Shown here in pieces: positions 17,572 to 26,995 of a stretch of 64,000 nt of DNA. The position numbers and the translations under genes were made by a program. The stretch covers positions 62,001-126,000 of the forward strand of contig NZ_JYLI01000007.1 in NCBI RefSeq assembly GCF_001439785.1, in the 5' to 3' direction. The notes under the pieces are model-generated. The model saw only the letters and a list, made by a program, of their open reading frames with translations, was not told the origin of the DNA and made no database searches. Source of the stretch: Pseudomonas poae (GTDB taxonomy: Bacteria; Pseudomonadota; Gammaproteobacteria; Pseudomonadales; Pseudomonadaceae). Every line of letters begins with the position of its first letter. The first letter of the stretch is position 1.

Positions 17572-17750
17572 TCGCGGCAGCGATATCGGTATAACCGCTG
17601 TGCGTGAGCGCCTGTGGCGATTGAGATGGCTGCGGGCGTGACCCTGAACGTCGACTCGGCGTCGTCCAGGAAGCGGTAATCCGATAGTGCATCTGGGCTG
17701 ATCGAGCATGAAAAGATGCGCCGACCAGATACCCACTATGGAGCGCAGAG

Positions 17751-18392
17751 ATGAGTTGTGAAGAGTCGAACAATCGGGAAAATGCACGCGGCATTGATGT
17801 CTCGCGCTGGCAGGGCAACGTCGACTGGTTGCGTGTGGCGGGCGCCGGTATCACCCATGCGATAGCGAAAATGACCGAGGGCGGCGACTACACCGATCCC
17901 AAATTTGTCGAGAACTTCCAGGGGATGAAGGCGAACGGCTTGAAGGCCGGGGTTTACCACTATTTCCGTGCGTTGAGCAGCACGCCCTGTGAGCAACTGG
18001 CCAATATCAAGGCGCGCCTTGCCGAGGTGGACTTCAAGCTCGGGCAGGACATTTTGGCCATTGATGTCGAGACCAATCGCAACGAAGGCGCCACTGCGGA
18101 TCAGATGGCGGATGCCCTGTACCAGTTGGTTACGCTTGTTCGGGTTTCGCTGCTGGAGGGGGCTTATCCGCATATTTATGCCTCGCCCAACATCTGGAAC
18201 AGCCACGTGGCCTGGCACAGATACGACTTTAGCGAATGCCCGCTGTGGATCGCCAACTGGAACGTCGCCGAACCTACAGTTCCGTCAACATGGAGCAAGC
18301 AGGGCAAGAGCTGGCAATGGTGGCAGCACAGCAGCAAGGGGCAGGTTGACGGGATCCATGGGGCAGTGGATCTGAATTGGGTCAGGCTTTGA
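17751..18392 (+). CDS. GH25 family muramidase (lysozyme)
   Basis: A 213-residue glycoside hydrolase family 25 protein, a 1,4-beta-N-acetylmuramidase that cuts peptidoglycan. The family signature GIDVSRWQG carries D16 and the catalytic DxE is DVE at D105/E107 in ILAIDVETN; AWHRYDFSECPLWIANW and WQWWQHSSKGQVDGI complete the barrel, so the domain fills the whole protein. There is no signal peptide, transmembrane helix or wall-binding domain, which is like a phage endolysin or a secreted effector and unlike a housekeeping lysozyme. GGAG is seven bases before the ATG. It converges with a gene ending in a phage tail-fibre-like module. Confidence 0.88.
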   Translation: MSCEESNNRENARGIDVSRWQGNVDWLRVAGAGITHAIAKMTEGGDYTDPKFVENFQGMKANGLKAGVYHYFRALSSTPCEQLANIKARLAEVDFKLGQDILAIDVETNRNEGATADQMADALYQLVTLVRVSLLEGAYPHIYASPNIWNSHVAWHRYDFSECPLWIANWNVAEPTVPSTWSKQGKSWQWWQHSSKGQVDGIHGAVDLNWVRL

Positions 18393-18398
18393 TCGCAA

Positions 18399-18436
18399 GC
18401 AGCACAACGGCGCTTATGTGGGCCGTTGTCTGCTGC
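18399..18436. terminator. Hairpin between convergent GH25 and tail-fibre-like genes
   Basis: GCAGCACAACGGC at 18399-18411 pairs with GCCGTTGTCTGCTGC at 18422-18436 with one or two mismatches. It lies just after the GH25 stop and before the stop of the opposing gene, so it can serve both directions. There is no clear T tract. Confidence 0.55.
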
Positions 18437-18483
18437 GGGAAGATTAGCGCCTGTTGCCCTCCTTGCCAGCGCTCTATCGACCG

Positions 18484-19260
18484 CTAAGCAGCAGGCCTGA
18501 CCCGAAAGGCCAGAAACACCGGGCCTGCGGGGAAGGTGCTGATTTCCAGTTCGTCCAGCGGATTGAGCGTGTTCATACGGCTGCCGGCATTGCTGTACAG
18601 CGTATGATCGCCCGCGGCGGCGAGGTTGATCTTGCCGGCGGCGGCCTGGATCAGCGTCACCTTGAACCCTTCGGTCACTTCCTCACCTATCGTCAGGGTG
18701 ACGTCGGTGTTGCTGATGACCAGAATCGATTTGCCTGAATCGGCCATGGTCAGGGAGCGGCTGCCGGTGATCGAGGTATTGGTGTGCACGTGGCCACCGG
18801 CGTGGTAGGTCACCATCCTGGGGTCGGCGAACACGCGGGCGAAGGCGCCCACGTAATTGACGCTGGCGCGCATGTCATCAAATTGTTCGACCACATAGGT
18901 GCCGATGCTGCCGGCGGTGTCGGCATCGGAGTCAAACACCCATTTGCGACCGACCATCAGCCCGATCTGGGTGTTGGTGCGTACGCCCGTGCGCAGTTCT
19001 TCGAGATACAGCGTACCGATCTGGCCGCCGCCGTTGCCCTGCACATAGGTAAGCCGCGCAATGGAGTGGCTGTTGCCCGTCGGGCTGCCCTGGGAGGTGT
19101 CGACCCGATAGTCGACACAGTCCGCCGAGAGGATGGTGGTGGTGGTGTTGGCGTTGGGGGCCCAGGTGAACTCCAGCACCCTGCCGGCCTTGGCCTGTTC
19201 CAGTGAGACGGTGGTCTGCGATGTGGTACTGGAGCCTGACTGCTTCAGATCGTCGGTCAT
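18484..19260 (-). CDS. Unknown protein with phage tail-fibre-like C-terminal module
   Basis: A 258-residue protein of unknown function. The N-terminal half (about residues 15-140) is beta-rich and threonine/asparagine-rich and not recognised. The last third, from SLTMADSGKSILVIS through VTLIQAAAGKINLAAAGDH, follows the pattern of a module found at the ends of phage tail fibres and similar structures (LTxADaGK, then vTvTi, then viQaGaGqvtlaa). No signal peptide or membrane helix is seen. ATG at 19260 is chosen because AAGGA lies eight bases upstream. It converges on the GH25 gene, so the pair may be a phage-derived or secreted-particle remnant. The fold match is by eye only. Confidence 0.6.
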   Translation of the reverse strand: MTDDLKQSGSSTTSQTTVSLEQAKAGRVLEFTWAPNANTTTTILSADCVDYRVDTSQGSPTGNSHSIARLTYVQGNGGGQIGTLYLEELRTGVRTNTQIGLMVGRKWVFDSDADTAGSIGTYVVEQFDDMRASVNYVGAFARVFADPRMVTYHAGGHVHTNTSITGSRSLTMADSGKSILVISNTDVTLTIGEEVTEGFKVTLIQAAAGKINLAAAGDHTLYSNAGSRMNTLNPLDELEISTFPAGPVFLAFRVRPAA

Positions 19261-19453
19261 GATACTTATCCTTAAGTGAGGTGTTTTTTGCTGTTCATTC
19301 ATACAGTAGTCGTAGTGTGGTCATCGCGCGAGATGAGGCGACGAACTGCACGGATGAGCCGCAGTTGCCCGCAACACTGGCACGCTGACGGAACTTCAAC
19401 GGTGCAACCGTCCTCCACAGGGAATACTTCACAACCCGCCGCCAGAGCCGCCC

Positions 19454-20767
19454 ATGACCCAATCCCCCAGTCGCTCCAAACCGTCCCTGCGCCGGGCCAT
19501 TACCGGTCCGATGCTGTTTCTGTTCATCCTGGGTGACGTGCTCGGCGCCGGTGTCTATGCGCTGGCCGGCACCATTGCGGGGGAGGTGGGCGGGGCGATC
19601 TGGGTGCCGCTGCTGGTGGCGCTGTTTTTTGCCATGCTCACGGCCGGCTCCTACGCGGAGCTGGTGACCAAGTACCCGCACGCGGGCGCCGCGTCGGTGT
19701 TCGCCGAGAAGGCCTTCAAGTCGCCGCTGATTTCCTTTCTGGTGGGCTTCAGCATGCTCGCCGCAGCGGTGACCAGCGCCGCCGGGCTTTCGCTGGCGTT
19801 TGCCGGCGACTACCTGGCAGCGTTCATCGATATCTCGCCGCATCTGGCTGCGTTGATTTTTCTGCTGGTGATTGCGTTGCTCAATGCGCGCGGCATCAAG
19901 GAGTCGCTGGGCGCCAACATGCTCATGACGGCGATTGAACTGTCCGGGCTATTGCTGGTGGTGGTCGCGGCCGCCTGGTGTTTCCAGTCGGGCGAAGCCA
20001 ACCTGGGCCGCGCCTTCGAGTTCAAGCCCGGCATCAACCCGATGCTTGCCGTGCTTGGCGCGGCGCTGCTGGCGTTCTACTCGTTCGTTGGCTTTGAGAC
20101 ATCGGCCAACCTCGCCGAAGAAATCCGTGACGTGCGCAAGGTCTATCCGCGTGCGCTGTTCGGCGCGCTGGTGACGGCCGGCATCGTTTACATGGCGGTA
20201 GGTGTCGCCGCGTCCACCGTGCTGCCGATGGACAGGCTGATGGCAACCTCGGCGCCGTTGCTGGAAGTGGTGCGCGCGTCAGGCTTGAACATCCCGCCCA
20301 AACTGTTTGCGTTCATTGCCCTGGTGGCGGTGGCCAACGGCGCGCTGTTGACCATGATCATGGCCAGCCGCCTGACCTACGGCATGGCGCGCCTGGGCCT
20401 GCTGCCCGAGCCGCTGTCGCGGGTGCTGCCCAAGCGGCGTACGCCGTGGGTGGCAATCATCGCCAGCAGCCTGGTGGCTATCGCACTGACGTTGACCGGC
20501 ACCCTGGCGGCGCTGGCGCAGACGGTGGTGCTGTTGCTGCTCTTTGTGTTTCTGAGCACTAATCTGGCGGTGCTGGTGCTGCGCCGTGACACCCTCGACG
20601 TCGACCACTTCCGCGTGCCCACCTGGGTGCCGGTGCTGGCGATCGTGTCGTGCCTGCTTCTCCTAAGCCAGCAGAGCCTCGACACCTGGTTGCGGGGCGG
20701 GGCGCTGCTGCTGTTGGGCATGCTGTTGTACGGCTGCAACCGGCTGGCGGCCCGGCCTAAAGCTTGA
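19454..20767 (+). CDS. APC family amino acid permease
   Basis: A 437-residue inner-membrane protein with about twelve hydrophobic segments. The first helix carries the APC signature [18 protein letters not shown] with the unwound GxG substrate site, and helix 6 is [20 protein letters not shown], the amino acid-polyamine-organocation family motif. It therefore imports an amino acid or amine by proton symport or exchange. It is a single gene between the tail-fibre-like gene (divergent) and the chemoreceptor gene, whose 3' end it overlaps by 11 bases. The substrate cannot be read from the sequence. Confidence 0.88.
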   Translation: MTQSPSRSKPSLRRAITGPMLFLFILGDVLGAGVYALAGTIAGEVGGAIWVPLLVALFFAMLTAGSYAELVTKYPHAGAASVFAEKAFKSPLISFLVGFSMLAAAVTSAAGLSLAFAGDYLAAFIDISPHLAALIFLLVIALLNARGIKESLGANMLMTAIELSGLLLVVVAAAWCFQSGEANLGRAFEFKPGINPMLAVLGAALLAFYSFVGFETSANLAEEIRDVRKVYPRALFGALVTAGIVYMAVGVAASTVLPMDRLMATSAPLLEVVRASGLNIPPKLFAFIALVAVANGALLTMIMASRLTYGMARLGLLPEPLSRVLPKRRTPWVAIIASSLVAIALTLTGTLAALAQTVVLLLLFVFLSTNLAVLVLRRDTLDVDHFRVPTWVPVLAIVSCLLLLSQQSLDTWLRGGALLLLGMLLYGCNRLAARPKA

Positions 20768-22385
20768 ACTGGCGGGTCAACTGATTGAGGTCGGTCGCCA
20801 GCTTGGTCAGCTCGGCCGTGGCAATCGCCGTCTGGTTCGAACCTTCGGAAGCTTCGCTGGACAGGTCGCGGATACTCACTAGGTTGCGATCCACTTCCCG
20901 CGCGACCTGGGCCTGTTCCTCGGCGGCGGTGGCGATCATCATGTTGCGCTCGTTGATCTGGCTCAGCGAGTCGGTGATGTCGCCCAGCACTTTACCGGCA
21001 CCGTTGGCCATTTCCAGGGTTTGACTGGCCTGAGCGCTGGTCTGGTTCATCGACGACACCGCATTGCCCGTGCCCGCCTGGATCGAGCTCACCATCTGCT
21101 CGATTTCCTGGGTGGATTTCTGCGTGCGATGGGCCAGCGCCCTGACTTCATCGGCCACCACCGCGAAGCCACGACCGGCTTCACCGGCGCGCGCAGCTTC
21201 AATGGCGGCGTTCAAGGCCAGCAAGTTGGTTTGCTCGGCAATCGCCCGGATCACGTCCAGCACCTTGCTGATGTCATTGGCCATGGTTGCCAGCGCTTGC
21301 ACTTCACCGGAGGTGGACTGCACGTTGGCGACCATCAGATTAATGGCAGCGACGGTGTCGTTTACCTGATTACGCCCGGCGATGGCGGCCGAGCTGGAGT
21401 GCGCGGTCAGCTCGGAGGTGGTGGCCGCATTGCCGGCGACTTCTTCCACGGCGGCGGTCATTTCGGTCACCGCGGTGGCCGCCATTTCGATTTCATGGTT
21501 CTGCCGCTGGATCGTGCGCGAGGCGCCCTCGGTCACGGCGTGCATTTCTTCGGAAGTGGCCGCCAGTTGCGTGGAGGAGTCGCCGATCAGCGCCAGGGCA
21601 TCACGCAGATTGGACTGCATGGTGGCAATGGCTTTTGACAGCTGCGCCGCTTCGTCGGAGCCCTCCACATCAATGCGCTGGCTTAAGTCATTGGCGGCGA
21701 TGCGTTGGGCCATCAGCAGGGATTGATTGATCGGCGCTGTGAGGCTGCGGGTATAAAGCCAGGCCAACAGTAAGGAGGCGGTTATCGACAGGAGCAGGAA
21801 CACACCGACGATCAGCAGTGTTTGCTGATAAACGTCATCGGCGTCTTGTCCGGCTTTTTTCGCCTTGTCCTGGTTAATGCTGATAAGGTTTTTCAGCGCG
21901 GTTTCGACTTTGTCTGCCGCTTCTTTCATGGGCCCGTTGGAGATGGCGACTGCACCTTCCAATTGTTGTGCGCTAACTAGAGAGAGGTAATTGTCCTGGG
22001 TTTTAAAGTAATCAGCTTGAAACTCGCGCAACCTTGCAAACGCTTCCTGACCTCGAGGCGTGACAATAAAGTTTTTCAGGGATTGTGAATATTGATCGAT
22101 CAACTGCCGCGATTGCTGGATATCGCTGATGGCCTTGGTCCGGCGCTCCTGAGGCTCGATCGGATTGCGCACCCTGGCGTTGTTGCCCCGGATGGTGACA
22201 AACTCGCGATCCAGTTGGCCCAATAGTTGTACGCTGGGCAATACGTTGGTTTCGACATACTTCTCTGCTGTTTTAAGCAGCCCGGCTTGCCTGAGAGCGA
22301 GTACTCCCATCGCAATAATGATCAGGCAGAAAAAACCGAAACAAACAGCCGAACGCGGCGCGAGATTTAGTTTACGCAAAAACAT
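20757..22385 (-). CDS. Methyl-accepting chemotaxis protein
   Basis: A 542-residue chemoreceptor. It has an N-terminal membrane helix (about 12-32), a periplasmic helical bundle of about 160 residues in the 4HB_MCP style, a second helix ([20 protein letters not shown], about 190-210), a HAMP linker and a long cytoplasmic coiled coil. The signalling tip contains [20 protein letters not shown] and VRALAHRTQ, the absolutely conserved kinase-contact region. There is no C-terminal NWETF-type tether. It binds a small ligand in the periplasm and signals to CheA/CheW. GAGG seven bases before the ATG sets the start. It stands alone next to pectin-degrading genes, so sensing of a plant compound is possible but unproven. 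Confidence 0.95.
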   Translation of the reverse strand: MFLRKLNLAPRSAVCFGFFCLIIIAMGVLALRQAGLLKTAEKYVETNVLPSVQLLGQLDREFVTIRGNNARVRNPIEPQERRTKAISDIQQSRQLIDQYSQSLKNFIVTPRGQEAFARLREFQADYFKTQDNYLSLVSAQQLEGAVAISNGPMKEAADKVETALKNLISINQDKAKKAGQDADDVYQQTLLIVGVFLLLSITASLLLAWLYTRSLTAPINQSLLMAQRIAANDLSQRIDVEGSDEAAQLSKAIATMQSNLRDALALIGDSSTQLAATSEEMHAVTEGASRTIQRQNHEIEMAATAVTEMTAAVEEVAGNAATTSELTAHSSSAAIAGRNQVNDTVAAINLMVANVQSTSGEVQALATMANDISKVLDVIRAIAEQTNLLALNAAIEAARAGEAGRGFAVVADEVRALAHRTQKSTQEIEQMVSSIQAGTGNAVSSMNQTSAQASQTLEMANGAGKVLGDITDSLSQINERNMMIATAAEEQAQVAREVDRNLVSIRDLSSEASEGSNQTAIATAELTKLATDLNQLTRQFKL

Positions 22386-22540
22386 GTTAATTCCTCAGGT
22401 GTGGGCGCTTGCACCCGTGGAATTAATATCGACACGGTTGTTCGAAACTTTACGTACTCACGCAATTATAGTTTCGTTAGTTTGTATTTTTAATTAGTCA
22501 ATAATAATTAGATGTCCAATTGTTTCGGTATTCCCCGGCG

Positions 22541-24127
22541 TCATTCCTGCACCCATTGCGCGCTGTCAAACACAAAGCCCGGGCTCAGAAAACCCTGGCC
22601 GGTTTTGCCTGATGCAACGCCAATCTCCAGTGTATTGAGCCCCGCATGCAAAGCCGCTGCCGGAACACTGACGTCGAACACCGTGTTGTTGCCCCGATAA
22701 GTCCCACGGGTAATGCCACGGCTGTCAGGCTGGCTGGACGCCTGGGGCACGGGCGCTGTCCACTGCTGGTTGACGCTCACCGTGGGACGCCCGCCAGCTT
22801 GGGCCAGTGAGATGAACAGGCGCAGGCGGTAGGCGCGCAGCTCGTTGGCGGCCAGTACGAACTGGATGCGCGTGGGGCTGTTGACGTCGCGCCACTGCGC
22901 GGCGGGGAAGGCGTCGGGCCTGCTGCTGCCGACGCTGTAGGTGACGGGCGCCCATGGCGTCATGCGTGTATCGCTGGGGTGCGCAGAGGCCAGCAGATGG
23001 GCATTGAGAAACCCGGCAGGTGTGCCATCGGGTGTGCCGATCTGCCATTTCACCTGGCCGGCCAGAGCATGAGCCTGCACGCGCGCGCGCGTGGTTGCGC
23101 CCGCGTTGATATTCACCGTGCTCTGCGCCACCTCAAGCTCACCCTGATAAAGCGTCAGGCGGTACTGCCCCGGCCGAACCCCCGTCAACGTAAACCGCCC
23201 GCTGCCGTCGGCCCGCGACCAGTATTGGGCGTTGGCATTGCTCAAGCCCACCACCGCTGGCAGTCCATAGGCCACGCCGCCCACCTGGCCGACAACGGCG
23301 CCGCGTTCTGTGCTGCCCACAAAGCCGGCCAGTCCCAGACGGTTGTCGACGAACCCCAGGTCGGTCAATGCCGCGTCGGGCGCGTCACCGTCGGTGAACA
23401 GCAGCCCGTAGACACCGTGCAGGCCGCCGCGATAAGGCTCGGTCTGGGTATGGTTGGAGAACATGTAGTTGTACAGCTCGTGGGTGATCGGGGTTTTCTG
23501 CGTGGCGATGTCCTTGAAGAACGGGCCGCCCGCGCTCAGCTCGCGGTTGCCCATCAGCATGTACACCGCTACACCTGGGCCTTTGACGCCGTGCAGCGGG
23601 TCATCGATCATCGCTTGCGCCGAATAGAACTTGGAACTGGTGCGCCCATCGGCGAGCAAAAACACATCCTTGCCTTCGATGGCCGTGCCGACATTGGAAT
23701 CGGTGCCACGCTCGGCCTTGGGCAGCTTGTTGACATTCAGCCGCGCCACAAAGCGCAGCTCGCCCACCGGCAGCAAGGCCGGCGCATAGGTCGCCATGTA
23801 GATCGCCGCGCGTCCTTTTTTGGCCAGGTAGTAGTGGATCAGCTCACCCGCCCGCGCGCTGATCACAATCACATCGCCCACGGTGTGCGCCTCCACCTGT
23901 GCGCTGCCGAGTCCAGAAGCAATCTGCGAGGCCTTGGGTTCGGTGGTCTGCAGTTCGTTGCCGCGATAGCGCATCGAGACCAGGTCGCCGTTGCGCGTGT
24001 CCACGCTGAAAACCAGGTTGGCGTCGGTGTCGACCACGATGCGCGCGTCACTGCGGGTGAAGCTGAAACCGGCGGCGTGAGCCTGAACCGCCAGGGTGCA
24101 CAGCACGATCAGCATGAGACGTCGCAT
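22541..24127 (-). CDS. Rhamnogalacturonan lyase, PL4 family
   Basis: A 528-residue secreted polysaccharide lyase. The signal peptide is MRRLMLIVLCTLAVQAHA. The mature enzyme has the PL4 order: an N-terminal beta-supersandwich catalytic domain (about 20-260, with YMFSNHTQTEPYRGGLHGVYG before GLLFTDGD), a fibronectin-like middle domain (about 270-350, YRLTLYQGELEVAQSTV) and a C-terminal jelly-roll carbohydrate-binding domain (WRDVNSPTRIQFVL, SRGITRGTYRGNN, LNTLEIGV). PL4 enzymes cleave the rhamnose-galacturonate backbone of pectin by beta-elimination. Its start overlaps the stop of the PL1 gene by one base (TGATG), so the two are co-translated as a pectin-degrading pair. Confidence 0.85.
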   Translation of the reverse strand: MRRLMLIVLCTLAVQAHAAGFSFTRSDARIVVDTDANLVFSVDTRNGDLVSMRYRGNELQTTEPKASQIASGLGSAQVEAHTVGDVIVISARAGELIHYYLAKKGRAAIYMATYAPALLPVGELRFVARLNVNKLPKAERGTDSNVGTAIEGKDVFLLADGRTSSKFYSAQAMIDDPLHGVKGPGVAVYMLMGNRELSAGGPFFKDIATQKTPITHELYNYMFSNHTQTEPYRGGLHGVYGLLFTDGDAPDAALTDLGFVDNRLGLAGFVGSTERGAVVGQVGGVAYGLPAVVGLSNANAQYWSRADGSGRFTLTGVRPGQYRLTLYQGELEVAQSTVNINAGATTRARVQAHALAGQVKWQIGTPDGTPAGFLNAHLLASAHPSDTRMTPWAPVTYSVGSSRPDAFPAAQWRDVNSPTRIQFVLAANELRAYRLRLFISLAQAGGRPTVSVNQQWTAPVPQASSQPDSRGITRGTYRGNNTVFDVSVPAAALHAGLNTLEIGVASGKTGQGFLSPGFVFDSAQWVQE

Positions 24128-25350
24128 CAGCCTTTCTCCAGAGTCATATGGCCGGCGCCAGCATCGCGGGGCACATGCAGGCGTACCCTGTCGGGCGGCT
24201 GCGGCGCCACAAGGTACTGGCGGTATTGACTGAACGCTTGCAGGGCCGCCGCGTCCTGAGGGCGATAATCATCGCCACTCTGGCGCTGCTGGTTCGGCAC
24301 ACAGGGCCGGCCGATGGCGGCCTGGCAAGTGTTATCGGCGGCGGGGGCGAAGAGGGCGAAGGCGGTGCCGGGCTGGCGGGTGTCGTTGAACAGCGGGTGG
24401 GACACGTCATCGAAGACATTGCCTTCCACCAGCAGATGGGCGCTGGTGGTGCGCGACATGATCGCGCCCTGATACGTCAGGTGGGCGAACACATTGTTGA
24501 CCAGCTGCGCACGCACCTCGGCACCGCCCATGCCGCCGGCATGAGGCGCACGCCCCGAGGTGTCGTGCACGTAGTTGCCCGCCAGCGTCAGGGTGTCGTG
24601 GTGACCGAGAAACAGCCAGACCCAGTAGTGGTGACCGTCACAAGTCGCCGAATAGGGCGTGCGGCCGTCGAATTCGTTGTTGGAAATCGTCACATGGGTG
24701 GCGCTGCCCCAGCCGCTCACGATCATCTGCCGGCCGATCCGCGCGAAGGTGTCATGGTCGATCCACACGCCATCGGCATCGTCCAGCGTCAGCGCATCGC
24801 CGCCCCAGACCACACGGGGGTTGATGTCCGAGAGGGTCAGGTTACGCACGATGACATTGTGCGCGCCGCCGCCAATCAACAAGCCCATGCCCTGGATCCC
24901 GGCATGGGCGCCCACGCCCAGCAGCGTTTTGTTCGAGCCGACCTTCAGACGCTGCAGGCCGGCCTTGTCATAGCTCACCGTGGCCGGCGGTTTGGACTGG
25001 CAAAAATGGTTGGCGCCGTCGATGGCCCACTGGCCGCCGCCTTTGGGGCAGGCGTTGGCCATGCAGCCGGCCTCGGTTACCCGGGCGCTGCCATCGGTGA
25101 CCACTGAGCCGCGAAAATCGAAAGTATGGTCAAGGGCGATCACGCGCGGCGTGGTGTCGGTGCAGTTGCCTCGCGCATCGAAGCGGTCACACAGAGCGTT
25201 TTTCAACTCGGCCGGGGTGGCGGGGTGCACGGCGACAGCCTGTCCGCCGCCGCTGACTCCTTGGGCAAAACCCTGAGGCGTCGCAGCGGCGTGGCACAGC
25301 GGCACCGCCAGCAAACACAGGCAGAGCACAAACGAATTTCGACGCATCAT
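24127..25350 (-). CDS. Pectate/pectin lyase, PL1 family
   Basis: A 407-residue secreted lyase with the right-handed parallel beta-helix of the PL1 family. The signal peptide ends in LCHA. The hallmark vWiDH motif is seen as GVWIDHDTF around residue 190, preceded by WGGDALTLDDAD, and NKTLLGVGAHAGIQG and NVIVRNLTLSDI are typical coil repeats; the region RQMIVSGWGSATHVTISNNEF follows in two parts. It cleaves homogalacturonan by beta-elimination, probably with calcium. The AGGA site is eight bases from ATG 25350 and only two bases from an earlier ATG at 25356, so 25350 is chosen. It is the first gene of a two-gene operon with the PL4 lyase. Confidence 0.88.
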   Translation of the reverse strand: MMRRNSFVLCLCLLAVPLCHAAATPQGFAQGVSGGGQAVAVHPATPAELKNALCDRFDARGNCTDTTPRVIALDHTFDFRGSVVTDGSARVTEAGCMANACPKGGGQWAIDGANHFCQSKPPATVSYDKAGLQRLKVGSNKTLLGVGAHAGIQGMGLLIGGGAHNVIVRNLTLSDINPRVVWGGDALTLDDADGVWIDHDTFARIGRQMIVSGWGSATHVTISNNEFDGRTPYSATCDGHHYWVWLFLGHHDTLTLAGNYVHDTSGRAPHAGGMGGAEVRAQLVNNVFAHLTYQGAIMSRTTSAHLLVEGNVFDDVSHPLFNDTRQPGTAFALFAPAADNTCQAAIGRPCVPNQQRQSGDDYRPQDAAALQAFSQYRQYLVAPQPPDRVRLHVPRDAGAGHMTLEKG

Positions 25351-25531
25351 CGGCATGTTCCTGAGTGGCCTACCGCAGGCCGGCCATCATCTAAATACCC
25401 GGGGGGATTTATCAAATGGTTTGAAACCGATTGCGATGTTCTTCAGCTGTTGTTCAGTTGCGGGCAAACTGGCGCTGTGGCGAGCGGGTTTTTTGTGCTG
25501 AACAGACTTGTCGTGGCGAGCAGGCTTGCCC
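25351..25531. other. Intergenic upstream region of the pectin lyase operon
   Basis: This gap precedes the leftward PL1-PL4 operon and must hold its promoter. The part near the gene is moderately AT-rich (TTTATCAAATGGTTTGAAACC on the plus strand around 25410-25430). From 25474 it turns into REP-like GTGGCGAGC units. No operator could be assigned. Confidence 0.4.
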
Positions 25532-25722
25532 AATGCCGTTCAGTTAAGCGCTGATTCCCTGTGGCGAGCAGGCTTGTCCTGCGTTGGGCTGCGCAGCAGC
25601 CCCAAAACCAGGCCCTGAGCCGTATCAGGTACACCGCGTTTTGCTGGATTGGGGGCGCTTCGCACCCCAACGCGGGGCAAGCCCGCTCGCCACACCAAGC
25701 CCGCTCGCCACAAAAAGCCTGC
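25532..25722. repeat. Composite REP/BIME-like repeat, copy A
   Basis: The 139 bases 25532-25670 are nearly identical (about four differences) to 52784-52922, and most of the same unit is present inverted at 57494-57628. The element contains two inverted REP-like hairpins, GGGCTGC-GCA-GCAGCCC and a GGGGGCGCTTCGCACCCC hairpin, flanked by GTGGCGAGC-type arms; extra partial REP arms extend it to about 25722 and also stand before it at 25474-25531. It fills most of the 406-base gap between the PL1 gene and the polysaccharide lyase gene. Open frames crossing it are not genes. Confidence 0.8.
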
Positions 25723-25756
25723 TCCCTACAACAGCCCGATTGCCACAACGCCCGCC

Positions 25757-26995
25757 TCACGGCACCAGTTCAGCCTTGCTCAAACCATACTCCCCCAGCG
25801 AATACAGCAGGGTCCCATACCCCAACTGATCGTACCCGCCGCTGTTGGGGCCGTAATCGCCGCCGCCGCCCTCGGGCTGGACCTTTTGCACGAACGCTTT
25901 CACATAGGGTGCATTCAGGCCCTTGAGCACCACGTAGTGGTTGTAGAGCAATTCCCAGATCGGACGGACTTCGCCACGCTTGTCGGGCGAGATCACCTTC
26001 TGCTTGAACGCGCTGTTGGTAAACGTGGTGAACGGCACCTCATGGTTCAGGTTGTACTTGGCCACATACTCGGCGCCTTGCAGCACGCGGTTGTTCTGGT
26101 AGCCGAACAGGTCGTCGCCCTGGCTCCAGGCCATCTGGCAGAAGCTGCCGAGCAGGGCGATGTCGAGCATGGTGTGGGCCTGGTCGCGGCCGCTTTCCTG
26201 GACCTGGCCCAGGCCCTCGGGGTAGAGCTTCCATACCGCGTGTTCGATAGCGCCGTTGCCGGCCCCGTGCTTGAAGTAGTCGACGGCTTCGTTATAGAGA
26301 TCGCGCCGGTCGGTCAGCACGCCGATGGCCAGGATCGAGTTCATGTTGGCCAGGTCCCAGTTGGCCCAGTGGTGATCCGGCAGCATGCCGTCCTGGTGCA
26401 CCAGAAAGTCATGGTTGATGGGGTAGAACACCGTGAGCATCATGTGTTGGAACCGATGAAAGTCTTCAGCCTTCCACTTCGGGTAGCCGCGCAGGATTTC
26501 CCCCGCATTGGCCAACTGGTAACCGTACAAGCCTGCCGCCAGGGACCTGCCGTTTTCGCCCTCGATGCCGGTGAGGGTGGACGCCCACTGGTCGAGGATA
26601 CTCACGGCCTTGGCGGCATAGGCCGTATCACCCGAGATCTGCCAGCGCAGGGCCAGGGCATAGGCCGCGGCGGCATCGTTGAACAGTTTGTTGTAGTTGT
26701 TCGGGCCGTTCGCCGTGCGATAAACCACCGGCACCGGGTTGGCTTGCCAGGTCAGTGAGGCATGCTTGTTGTCGATCAACTTCTGCCAGCCCTCCAGCCA
26801 GGGATGGTTACGGTTGACGATTTTTTCGCGGATGCGCATGAAGTCCTGCTGGGTTTGCAGCAGGCCTGGATGCACGAACGCGCCGGTGTGCAGGGTGGAG
26901 GCGGGGGCGCCGAGGCTCACCGACAGCGCGCCGAGCAGCACGGCCCCTTTGGATAATTGCTGGATACCGCGCGTTGCCTTGAGCAGAACGTTCAT
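25757..26995 (-). CDS. Secreted polysaccharide lyase, alginate lyase superfamily
   Basis: A 412-residue exported enzyme. A signal peptide is present (KGAVLLGALSVSLGAPAS). The mature protein is an alpha/alpha toroid of the alginate-lyase superfamily (PF05426-like; similar to PL38): FNDAAAAYALALRWQISGD, then HHWANWDLANMNSILAIGV, and EGLGQVQESGRDQAHTMLD, where Asn, His, Arg and a nearby Tyr are the expected catalytic residues. Substrate could be alginate, glucuronan or another uronic-acid polymer. The correct ATG at 26995 overlaps the RND gene's stop by four bases (ATGA), making it the fourth gene of the efflux operon. That coupling is unusual. Confidence 0.8.
   Translation of the reverse strand: MNVLLKATRGIQQLSKGAVLLGALSVSLGAPASTLHTGAFVHPGLLQTQQDFMRIREKIVNRNHPWLEGWQKLIDNKHASLTWQANPVPVVYRTANGPNNYNKLFNDAAAAYALALRWQISGDTAYAAKAVSILDQWASTLTGIEGENGRSLAAGLYGYQLANAGEILRGYPKWKAEDFHRFQHMMLTVFYPINHDFLVHQDGMLPDHHWANWDLANMNSILAIGVLTDRRDLYNEAVDYFKHGAGNGAIEHAVWKLYPEGLGQVQESGRDQAHTMLDIALLGSFCQMAWSQGDDLFGYQNNRVLQGAEYVAKYNLNHEVPFTTFTNSAFKQKVISPDKRGEVRPIWELLYNHYVVLKGLNAPYVKAFVQKVQPEGGGGDYGPNSGGYDQLGYGTLLYSLGEYGLSKAELVP

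Noticed and set aside
25561..25926. Plus-strand frame crossing repeat copy A; another crosses copy B at 52813-53100
   Set aside because: Both begin with the same translated repeat sequence, which only shows that the repeat is open in that frame; no other gene evidence.
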